Shown piece by piece: positions 5,894-12,393 of a DNA stretch of 12,393 nucleotides; the stretch's first letter is position 1; every line of letters begins with the position of its first letter. Where the stretch lies: the NCBI GenBank assembly GCA_946803715.1, contig CAMPET010000041.1, forward strand, positions 280,748 to 293,140, written 5' to 3'. The notes beneath the pieces are model-generated. The model was given only the letters and a program-made list of their open reading frames with translations. It searched no databases and had not been told where the DNA came from. Source of the stretch: Beroe ovata. Lineage: Eukaryota > Ctenophora > Nuda > Beroida > Beroidae. The position numbers and the translations under genes are program-made.

Positions 5894-7864
5894 ATGAGTC
5901 CGTTTGTTACAGCGTTAGCACTGCTTTTTCATATTTCATCCACTGACAGATTGCCCCACATCATCTTCAAATACACTGAAGACTACAAGCTGATCTGGGA
6001 AAGTCCTTCCGGAGAGGGGGCAATTTGGTCTGCGACAACCAGTGATGCTGCCTTTTGCTCCACAGGACATATCGCAACAAAGACTGCATCAGTCCCGAGT
6101 GGTGCAACAATCCTGGTGTCGGCAACCAAATCTGAATCTTTAGCACACCCACTAAGTTTGACGCTAGTTGGGACGTTCACTGGCTCTGAAATTGAAATGG
6201 ATATTTTTGAGATGGTTCCTCCTGAGGGTTATGTATGTTTGGGAAATGTTGTTTCAGCAGCTATTGACATGAGGAAACGTAGAGAATCAAGGATCGACTA
6301 TAGAATGCTGGATATTGAGTTGAATAAATTTTGCTGCATCAAGGAGGAATTTGTTGTGCCTGCATCATCAATCAAAGTCTTTGATCAAGGGGATAAAATA
6401 TCTACCTGGGAAATTGTTCGTTCTCAAAATGATGGCTCTGGCATTATCGGGAGAAACTTCATAATTGGAAGTTGTGAATATGCATTGCCTGGAACCATGT
6501 TCCTACTCAATAATGACGGATTTAATGTCAGGAATACTTGGACCATACCATGGCTTGAAAACTATAGGCCTCTTTCAATATATGAGGTGCCAGAATTACA
6601 ACTGGTATGGAATGACAATAACACGAAATTCAATGTTTCGATATGGAGAGCTAAAGCAGGATCAAGTTGCTACACTCTAGGAGATATAGCAGTAGGATCA
6701 AAAATCAGGCCAGAAAAAGGCTATGTGATGAAACTCTCAGAACCCAGTGATCTTTTAGTTAAGGAACCTGTTTATTTCAAATCACTGTGGCGGAAGAAAG
6801 GTTCTGTTAGAATTTGGTCAGCAACATGTCCTAAGAATTTTGTCTCACTTGGCCTGGTTGCAACCAAAAATGAATTTCCAAGACAAGGAACTTTATATTG
6901 TGTAGACAGCAGATACGTTCATAAAGGGTCAAAGGATAATTGGGTTAAGGTATGGACCTCTACTGGCATCAGTGGATTGAAGTTGTCAATCTTTTCAACT
7001 GATCCAGCCATAGGTCCACAGATTTCATTAGGAACAATGGGACTCACCAAAAGCTTGAATTCATTACCAGGCAACCCTTGGATACTAAATAGTGCCTATG
7101 TTCAATACTGGCATGTAAAACCAAAAATGTCAATTTTCATCACAGAGATTAGTTATGATCTTGAAAGTCAAGCCCTGAAGAAAATTCCTGTAATGATGAG
7201 TCCAACAGAAGTCTCCAACTTCTCAAATGAAACCAAGCTAGTCATTAGAAAAATTGGTTACACTGTTTCAAAGACAAACACTTTCATCTTTGATGAAAAG
7301 ACTGCTCAGTATGGTACAGACATAAGAATAAATGCAGAGATCCCAATCATTGATTCAAACCCAGTTTCTACCACAAGCAAACAAGATTTCAATTTCTTCT
7401 ATGGAGATACAACAGTTTCAACAGAACTTGATTCAATTAGCTCTACAGTATCTCTACCACCTTATTCCAGAATCACAGCAATAGTCAGTGCCAATCAGCT
7501 GATTGTACAAATACCATTTACAGCTACAGTGAAAGGAATATATTATGACGATAGTGAGTTCGCTGAGACCATTCATGGGACTTACAGGGGACAAGGTATC
7601 TCTGATATCAAAATTATCCATAAGGGTGGCGAATGGAGCCCATATGGTGACTGGACTAACTGCACTAAACTATGTGGAAAAGGGATACAAATCAGGAGTA
7701 GAACATGTAGTGGTGATGCTAATGCCTGTGTGGGACCATCAACTCAAGAAAGGTCATGCCTAGACAAAGAATGTGAAAACAGTGGTATTAGCATTTGGGT
7801 CATTCTTATGTCATTGCCAGTTTTATTAGCTATTTGCTGCTGGTGTTTCATATATGTTCTGTGA
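5894..7864 (+). CDS. Membrane-anchored protein: Vps62-like region, aerolysin-like module, TSP1 repeat, C-terminal TM
   Basis: An uninterrupted 656-codon ORF. Residues 1-18 are a signal peptide. Residues about 30-380 are beta-rich and show repeated Vps62/DUF946-type signatures: IW or LVW leads, then W-x-A-x(n)-GYV or NFVSLG and LGDIA/LGLVA, with CV-x-SRYV near 336-342. Residues about 410-576 resemble the pore-forming module of aerolysin/ETX-MTX2/natterin-like proteins. The signs are alternating Ser/Thr-rich strands around 455-515, a PP turn at 522-523, an IPFTA strand at 540-544 and an HGTYRG motif at 561-566. Residues 580-627 are a TSP1 repeat with W581, W587 and six cysteines (590, 594, 605, 612, 622, 627). 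Residues 632-655 form a hydrophobic transmembrane anchor with almost no cytoplasmic tail. Several N-x-S/T sites fit an extracellular chain. The expected topology is type I at the cell surface. By family, it may insert into or oligomerise on membranes; whether it lyses, defends or has been recruited for adhesion is unknown. It is intronless beside intron-rich genes, which may mean retroposition or ancient transfer. The Vps62-like call is moderate, TSP1 and TM strong, aerolysin-like fairly strong. Confidence 0.85.
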   Translation: MSPFVTALALLFHISSTDRLPHIIFKYTEDYKLIWESPSGEGAIWSATTSDAAFCSTGHIATKTASVPSGATILVSATKSESLAHPLSLTLVGTFTGSEIEMDIFEMVPPEGYVCLGNVVSAAIDMRKRRESRIDYRMLDIELNKFCCIKEEFVVPASSIKVFDQGDKISTWEIVRSQNDGSGIIGRNFIIGSCEYALPGTMFLLNNDGFNVRNTWTIPWLENYRPLSIYEVPELQLVWNDNNTKFNVSIWRAKAGSSCYTLGDIAVGSKIRPEKGYVMKLSEPSDLLVKEPVYFKSLWRKKGSVRIWSATCPKNFVSLGLVATKNEFPRQGTLYCVDSRYVHKGSKDNWVKVWTSTGISGLKLSIFSTDPAIGPQISLGTMGLTKSLNSLPGNPWILNSAYVQYWHVKPKMSIFITEISYDLESQALKKIPVMMSPTEVSNFSNETKLVIRKIGYTVSKTNTFIFDEKTAQYGTDIRINAEIPIIDSNPVSTTSKQDFNFFYGDTTVSTELDSISSTVSLPPYSRITAIVSANQLIVQIPFTATVKGIYYDDSEFAETIHGTYRGQGISDIKIIHKGGEWSPYGDWTNCTKLCGKGIQIRSRTCSGDANACVGPSTQERSCLDKECENSGISIWVILMSLPVLLAICCWCFIYVL

Positions 7865-7899
7865 GATATTCTTATATGTTATTACCAAAAACTGCAAGA

Positions 7900-7905
7900 A
7901 ATAAA
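7900..7905 (+). terminator. Polyadenylation signal AATAAA
   Basis: AATAAA lies 35 nt after the TGA at 7862-7864, an ordinary distance for a short 3' UTR. It supports the 656-residue frame being the end of a real transcript. Confidence 0.6.
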
Positions 7906-8216
7906 ACACTGCTGTTGGGTATCTCCCGCGCATAATCATTGTCACACATTCACGCAATCGTAGGCAATCGTAGGCAATTATAGAATAATAACAGATGACT
8001 ATTATAGAATAATATTAAAGCAGAACACAGCACAATTCTATTGAAATGAATATCTGTTACACATTTGCAATTCTATTCAAATACATGAGAAAAGTAATCA
8101 TTATTTTGCCACATATATCACACATATGTTTTTGTCCAATGCTCCGTGCGCGCCGTGCGATCAGATTATTGGCAATTGGGTGCGCAAGTCATAAACATCA
8201 AACTGATAAGCGCAAG

Positions 8217-8348
8217 ACGAAATTCTCGACAGGGTCTATCATTGTCTGGCGATGCTGGACCGCTGATGCAAGCCGCGAAACGGCGCGGCTTGTGTCAACA
8301 AAAGAATTAGCTTGCGCCGCGCGCGCAAAACGAAATTCTCGACAGGGT
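8217..8348. repeat. GC-rich repeat block: 19-bp direct repeats around a hairpin
   Basis: ACGAAATTCTCGACAGGGT occurs exactly at 8217-8235 and 8330-8348. Between them CAAGCCGCG (8269-8277) and CGCGGCTTG (8284-8292) form a 9-bp stem with a 6-nt loop. A third diverged copy of the GACA(G)GGTCTATCAT part lies at 8371-8384. The block is GC-rich within AT-rich surroundings and looks like part of a dispersed repeat or miniature element. Confidence 0.6.
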
Positions 8349-8548
8349 TTAATATCATGTGTCATCAATTGACAAGGTCTATCATCGATCGACAATGATC
8401 AACGGCCGGTAACATGAGCATCCGGCAAGTGCGCGCAATTACGAAATCTACCACAAAAGTATACTTTTTCAATCTATATTTTCATTTTTCTGATTCCCTA
8501 ATTCTCTAAAAAAAGATTAATTATAATGATTTAAATTTTTATATAGTA

Positions 8549-8581
8549 GTGGCACATCAAATTAATGCACAGCTGTGCCAC
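8549..8581. repeat. Inverted repeat GTGGCACA/TGTGCCAC
   Basis: The 8-bp arms at 8549-8556 and 8574-8581 are exact complements, with a 17-nt AT-rich spacer. It may be a dyad binding site upstream of the FAM102-like gene or chance. Confidence 0.45.
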
Positions 8582-8642
8582 GAAAACAACAAAATCAAAC
8601 ATAGCTTGAAGTCTCGAAAGAATATTTCGAAAATGATTGTCA

Positions 8643-8687
8643 TTATGACTCTTTAAGTTATGACTCCTTAAATCACAACTCTTTAAA
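8643..8687. repeat. 15-bp tandem repeat, three units
   Basis: Units TTATGACTCTTTAAG, TTATGACTCCTTAAA and TCACAACTCTTTAAA follow one another without gaps, about 175 bp upstream of the FAM102-like start. TATGACT resembles an AP-1/bZIP half site, so a regulatory role is possible but unproven. Confidence 0.65.
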
Positions 8688-8860
8688 TATGAGTTGATAT
8701 GGGCAACAGTGGTGATGCAATGTCATTGATTCATTCAATGTAAAACCTTCCCCTGAAATATGATGATAGCTTGATTTGTTGGGAGAGATTTCTTCACTAT
8801 CTTAATATTCTAATCACTCCTCATGTTTAGGATGGGTTTAGTGGTGAAACTACTTCCAAC

Positions 8861-11544
8861 ATGAAGAATCTTTTTGACACTATTGTGACCATAGAACACA
8901 TCCAAGATGTTCCCTTGAATAAGTGAGTTAAATATTAAACACCAATTAAAGCACAACCGATTTCATCTTTTCAAGCCAATGATATTCGATCTTTCAGTGG
9001 CTATCTCTTTGCTAAGCTGAAATTGAAGAGTGGGAAGTTTCGAGGTCAAACTGGAATGTAAGTGACATTTAAGGTTTCAATCTAGACTAATATCATAGGT
9101 CCTACCCTGATTAACATCCAATATTTAGACTCCTAGTTCATGAATGTTTCATTTCCACTGCAGTAAGAAAATAGTGAATCATAAGGTCGAATGGCATGAG
9201 TCATTTGAGCTGCAGTGTGCCATAAGGTCTGATAATGGTCGTTTAACAGACAAGAACCTCACAGTTACAGTAAAGAAGGTATGTTGAAACCCATATTATA
9301 TATTATTTTTATGAAACAAGAAACAGAATAACGACAAGTAATTAAAGAAAGTTGTAACTTAAGTTTTACTTCAAATTCGCAGGAGGTGAATGGTGGAAAA
9401 GACTCAGAGAAGGTGGGTGTGTATATGACAAATTAGAGTATGAAAACAAACACTGTTGAGTGTTGGTGTCTCGCCACTAAGTTCTTCATGGTGTTATGTA
9501 CTTATGTCGAGACTTGTGCTATGCAGTACAGTGTTCTGTAGCGATATGGATGACTCAGGTAATATCTCTCCAGCTGGGGTATTTCGACATTAATCTGGCT
9601 GAACGGGCATCGTACCATGCACCATGCCAGGGCCGTTACATTCTGAAGGTGAACAAGAAATCAAAGGCAGGGAACTCAATAGTTGTGGTAAGATCATATT
9701 GTAATAGGAGTTTTATATGAGCCAGGACTTGACTGGGAGATTATCCCGGGGGGTTATTTCCGGCTGTAGGTAGGTGAAGTTGCTGCTAAGAGGGCCAGGG
9801 GAGGAGGGAGAGGTGGAGGGAGAGGTGAAGGGGAGAAAGAGAGAGGTTAGGGGGTCTTGGAAACACTTGCCTCTGAGTGTCGCTGCATTTAGATAACAAT
9901 AATGTATTTCAGGTGACCACAACAATGACTCGCGTCATGGGTGATCCCATTTTCAAGACGTGAGTTCCTCCTCTTCTTAACTGAGAGACGAATATTCAAT
10001 ATCCAATGTTTCATCACAGTAACGCGTTACACACACACACACACACACACGTGACCATATTGTGTTGTAGTAACGCGTTGTCCTTCTCCCCCTCAGTGCG
10101 GCTGACAGTCAGATTTCCACACTGGTACAGGACAGCATTGTGGATATCAACTTATCGCAAGGATCACATGATTCTGATCCTTGTGAAGACGACAGCCAAG
10201 GTAATTCTCAGCTCAGACGATTCTGATAATTCGGAGACCTGGAGTTCATTCATGCTGATATATCCACTTCATTTTCCACTAATTTCTGTTCTTTGAACCA
10301 CACTCCTTATCATCGACAGTGAATGCACACTTCCCTCCAGTTTCCACCATTTTTACACCAGAACTCGTTCAGTTTCAGTTTCCAGTCTGCGCGGCACGAG
10401 TCCGGCCCACAGTTTGGATTGTGTCCCCCTCACTCCTTCAACAGCTGATCCTGCGTAAGTTCTCCTTGCACTGATTATAATGGTGGTCAATATATAGGTT
10501 TTATCCGTTGCTGCTGTTTCATTGGTTGACGCAGCGTTTCTTTGTGTATGCAATAACAAGACTCTCCCTTCACTACTTTTCCTTCCTTTTCCCCGAAGTA
10601 AAGAGGCTTGTCCGTTTTCTCTCCATAAACTAAATGTTATTCAATATTTGAATTTTCCGCATATTTCATGCATAAATTTATGCTTATCGCAGTGGTCATG
10701 TAATAAACTTAATATATGCAGAAAAACATACTTCCGGATGCTTCGACAGATGCTGAAAATTTCGTGTACAGCACACTGTGTATTCTTAATGTACTTTGCG
10801 TATTCTGTGTGTTATCTGTCTGCTCACTGTATTGTGTGTATACACCTGCACCATACACTATACATTGTATTTGCAGACTGCAGCTGTATGTATACAAGTA
10901 TACTGTGTCTACAAAATTATAGTGTTTCTTATCTGTGGGGACCTACATCACAATTTTTTCCAGTGTATACCTACCTTTATTCAATTACAGTGTACATTGT
11001 ACATTGTACAATGTATATGGTGTTAAGTATGATCACGTTACAGCGAGTGTGGTACATTTTGCCGCCGAGCAAAGTCCAAAGCATTTCCTTTCTTGACTAG
11101 TCAGGTCATGTTTTAACGAGTTTGAAAATGGTCCGCAGAATGAACAACACATGGCATTGTTGTTGTCATCGAGTGAAGAACCAAGTCCTACATCGAGTAT
11201 CATCCTTTTATTATCTAATTTCCTCCTGTAGTCGATGTGAACATCCGTGCCATTATTGAGTAATTGTGCATCGCTCATAATGCATTGTGAGAAGACTCAG
11301 TCATTGTTCTGTCCAAACTGCCGTCTGTCTGCTTCCTAACATCTGTGTAAACAATTACTGTCACTGGTACGCCTGTCGGCTGTCTGTATAACCCGCGTTT
11401 TCTGTCAACCACAGACAGGATTTACTGTATACGACACAGAGTCTAGACAGACGATACAGAGGCAAACAACCCAGCTCGAACTTGATACGAAGTCTGCGGG
11501 CAAAGAGCGCGAGTGGGAGTATAACCACACTCAGGTGGGTGTAA
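8861..11544 (+). CDS. EEIG1/FAM102 (SYM-3) family protein with NT-C2 domain, spliced
   Basis: Exons with matching phase are 8861-8922, 8998-9057, 9164-9278, 9383-9412, 9574-9687 and 9913-9959. All have GT/AG borders, with introns of 75-225 nt. They join into about 142 residues matching an NT-C2 domain of the FAM102 type: a strand ending DVPLNNGYLFAKLKLK, then VNHKVEW, then a short VNGGKDSEK exon leading to LGYFDINLAE, and a GDPIFKT end typical of this family. NT-C2 domains in EEIG1/EHBP1 proteins are thought to bind membranes or partners in endocytic trafficking. SYM-3/FAM102 is known in worms and mammals; the role here is inferred. ATG 8861 is chosen because TAG lies in frame at 8828-8830 and the domain begins at once. 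However, TTTAG|GATGG at 8830 could be an acceptor from an upstream exon. The tail exons (10097-10200, about 10379-10454, 11415-11534 or to TAA 11542-11544) are Ser/Thr-rich and less certain. The whole would be about 245 residues, shorter than the vertebrate proteins. Confidence 0.8.
10018..10079. repeat. Duplicated AGTAACGCGTT flanking an (AC)n tract in intron 6
   Basis: AGTAACGCGTT occurs at 10018-10028 and 10069-10079, with (AC)11 at 10029-10050 between. Both copies contain an AG usable as a splice acceptor (CACAG and TGTAG), so a small duplication has multiplied acceptor sites ahead of exon 7. Confidence 0.65.
10097..10200 (+). CDS. FAM102-like gene, candidate exon 7 (acidic linker)
   Basis: CCCCCTCAG at 10088-10096 is a good acceptor and CAAG|GTAATT at 10200/10201 a good donor. 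Following exon 6 in phase, it encodes AADSQISTLVQDSIVDINLS and then an Asp/Ser-rich stretch ending DDSQ, as expected for a disordered linker after NT-C2. An alternative acceptor at 10070 (TTGTAG) would add 26 nt. It would shift into a second open frame that runs unspliced to TGA 10294-10296, giving a different C-terminus. Confidence 0.6.
10379..10454 (+). CDS. FAM102-like gene, candidate exon 8 (Ser/Thr-rich)
   Basis: The donor CTGC|GTAAGT at 10455 is strong. The frame encoding SSLRGTSPAHSLDCVPLTPS is the one compatible in phase with both neighbours if the acceptor is TTTCAG ending at 10378, or TTCAG ending at 10372 with two more codons. The better-looking acceptor ending at 10319 would give another open frame that meets a stop in the next exon. 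The 5' border is therefore tentative. Confidence 0.45.
10455..11414 (+). other. Long putative intron of the FAM102-like gene; no exon seen
   Basis: This 960-nt gap is several times longer than the other introns. It contains T-rich stretches, TGTATAC-type degenerate repeats and a perfect palindrome TACATTGTACAATGTA at 11000-11015. The ORFs across it (for example 10522-11100) are Cys/Tyr/Val low-complexity readings without domains. An additional small exon could hide here, which would change the tail prediction. Confidence 0.45.
11415..11544 (+). CDS. FAM102-like gene, candidate last exon
   Basis: Acceptor CAACCACAG ends at 11414. In the phase set by exon 8 it encodes QDLLYTTQSLDRRYRG and a basic, Ser-rich end (AKSASGSITTL). 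It then either reaches TAA at 11542-11544 or splices at CTCAG|GTGGGT (11534/11535) to an exon not found. A second frame (TGFTVYDTESRQ and onward, ending in NHTQ) is open over the same bases, so the frame depends on the upstream junctions. The strong donor at 11535 is the main reason to doubt that this is the true end. Confidence 0.45.
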
Positions 11545-11695
11545 GTGTGTAGACATGTAGACGATCTCTGTGTAGACGATCTCTGTGTGCAGGTCCTGTG
11601 TAGTGTGTAGTGTGTAGTGTGTGTATAGTGTATACTGTGTATACTGTGTACTGTGTATAGTGCGTATAGTGTAAAGTGTGTAGTGTGTACTGTAA
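11545..11695. repeat. TGTGTAG/TGTATAC-type degenerate minisatellite
   Basis: A TGTAGACGATCTC duplication (about 11566-11595) is followed by about 100 bases of TGTGTAGTG, TGTATAGTG and TGTATACTG units. If the gene ends at 11544 this lies in its 3' UTR; otherwise it is intronic. Confidence 0.75.
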
Positions 11696-11761
11696 TGGTG
11701 ATAGTATTGTTTTTAGTATTCGGTAGTGTTTTGAATCGTGTTACGAATCAATAGTGTGTTT

Positions 11762-11778
11762 ATTAAAGCTCGATTAAA
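11762..11778 (+). terminator. Candidate variant polyadenylation signals ATTAAA
   Basis: ATTAAA occurs at 11762-11767 and 11773-11778, about 220 nt past the TAA at 11542-11544. This is the commonest variant of the hexamer and fits termination of the FAM102-like transcript, but the evidence is weak in AT-rich DNA. Confidence 0.3.
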
Positions 11779-12352
11779 TTACTCATGATTCTATTGTACA
11801 ATAATTTGATGTTTTCTTCAAAATCTCAATTTGGTATTCTAGCTGAGTAGACAATTGAGTAGAGATGGATAATTTGGCGCGGTGCATTCTGTCATCGCTA
11901 TTGTAATTAAGTGCCAGTTCTAGACAAAGTTCTTCACAAAATCACATTACATACAGGCACGTTGTGGATCTGTAGTCGAGATTATACGACGTAGAGTTTA
12001 TACTGTTCATTATTGTAGAGCAATTACAGAGCAAGAGTTAGGTATCATAGAAAATTTTGAACATTCGTATTATAGACCTCTGGATTCTAAATATTCATTT
12101 AGCATGATAAGAGTATGATATATCCAACATGATGATTTGTTTGTTTGTTGTTCGTTGCTAATGGTATTCTGAGGTATTTAGCACGCTACGTATTTCCTAC
12201 CCATCGTCACCTACTGCATAATATAGACTCTACAATGTTTAACACTCAGTTTAACACTCACTCCTCCGACTCAATTCATAGATCATGATATTTCACTACC
12301 ACTGCTATAACAGGAGTAAAATGTTGTTGAAATGAGCATTTTAACATGCTTC
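11779..12352. other. AT-rich stretch with nothing recognisable
   Basis: No ORF of useful length, no paired splice signals with coding content, no tRNA-like cloverleaf and no strong repeat. It is probably intergenic. Confidence 0.5.

Positions 12353-12393
<41 letters not shown>
12353..12393. repeat. (TG)n microsatellite at right edge
   Basis: TG units with one TTTG interruption run to the last base and presumably continue outside the window. Confidence 0.9.

Larger units (their letters stand above)
7906..8860. other. Intergenic spacer with clustered repeats, no gene seen
   Basis: Between the polyadenylation signal and the FAM102-like gene, no frame looks coding; the 108-codon ORF at 8046-8372 is GC-repeat derived. 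The spacer contains a short AATCGTAGGC duplication (about 7954-7978), a GC-rich repeat block (8217-8348), a GTGGCACA/TGTGCCAC inverted repeat (8549-8581) and a 15-bp tandem repeat (8643-8687). The upstream region of the FAM102-like gene presumably includes its promoter, which I cannot pinpoint. Confidence 0.6.

Noticed and set aside
8046-8372. 108-codon ORF in the GC-rich repeat block
   Set aside because: It runs through direct repeats and a hairpin, and its Arg/Ala-rich content reflects GC-rich repeats rather than a protein family.
10522-11100. 192-codon ORF within the large intron
   Set aside because: Cys/Tyr/Val/Ile-rich translation of TGTATAC-like repeats on the same strand as a spliced gene; no domain or start context.
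11033-11278. 81-codon minus-strand ORF
   Set aside because: Looks moderately protein-like but has no recognisable motif, no promoter or polyadenylation signal, and lies inside the putative intron of the plus-strand gene.
1-12393. tRNA, rRNA, CRISPR array or bacterial operon features
   Set aside because: No cloverleaf with a T-loop GGTTC-A-A-TCC pattern was seen. The repeats are not regularly spaced direct repeats with unique spacers, and gene structure is eukaryotic.

Overview
This window looks like nuclear DNA of an early-branching metazoan, with a demosponge as my best guess (inference). It has spliced genes with mostly short introns (75-225 nt) and canonical GT/AG borders, AATAAA-type polyadenylation signals, TG/CA microsatellites and animal-type extracellular domains: a Frizzled cysteine-rich domain (CRD), a thrombospondin type 1 repeat, and an EEIG1/FAM102-type NT-C2 domain. 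There is nothing bacterial in its organisation.

Layout. Positions 1-256 hold a (GT)n tract, a splice acceptor and the probable last exon of a plus-strand gene that begins outside the window. From about 257 to 4870 I find no convincing multi-exon gene. This stretch carries repeats, inverted repeats and motif clusters: a CRE, two tandem sets of inverted CCAAT boxes, and a 21-bp tandem repeat with two perfect GTCACGTGAC palindromes. It also has one short coding-like ORF at 4022-4138. Minus-strand 4873-5421 encodes a small secreted Frizzled-CRD protein, with an apparent 5' leader intron at 5429-5764.

Head-to-head with it, plus-strand 5894-7864 is a single uninterrupted ORF of 656 residues. Its apparent order is signal peptide, Vps62/DUF946-like beta-rich region, aerolysin/natterin-like pore-forming module, TSP1 repeat and C-terminal transmembrane anchor. 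This is the most unusual item in the window. The two genes share a leader/promoter interval of about 130 bp, with a TATA box facing the 656-residue ORF.

After a repeat-rich spacer (7906-8860), plus-strand 8861-11544 is a multi-exon gene of the EEIG1/FAM102 (SYM-3) family. Six small exons rebuild a complete NT-C2 domain in consistent phase. The Ser/Thr-rich tail exons are less certain because two reading frames stay open there. The last 850 bases hold a TGTGTAG-type minisatellite, weak polyadenylation signals, no gene I can support, and a terminal (GT)n tract.

Functionally, the divergent pair would encode two extracellular or cell-surface proteins: a possible Wnt-binding secreted CRD and a membrane-tethered pore-forming-type protein. 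The FAM102-like gene is cytoplasmic/membrane-trafficking related. I see no evidence that the three form one pathway; only the divergent pair share a regulatory interval.
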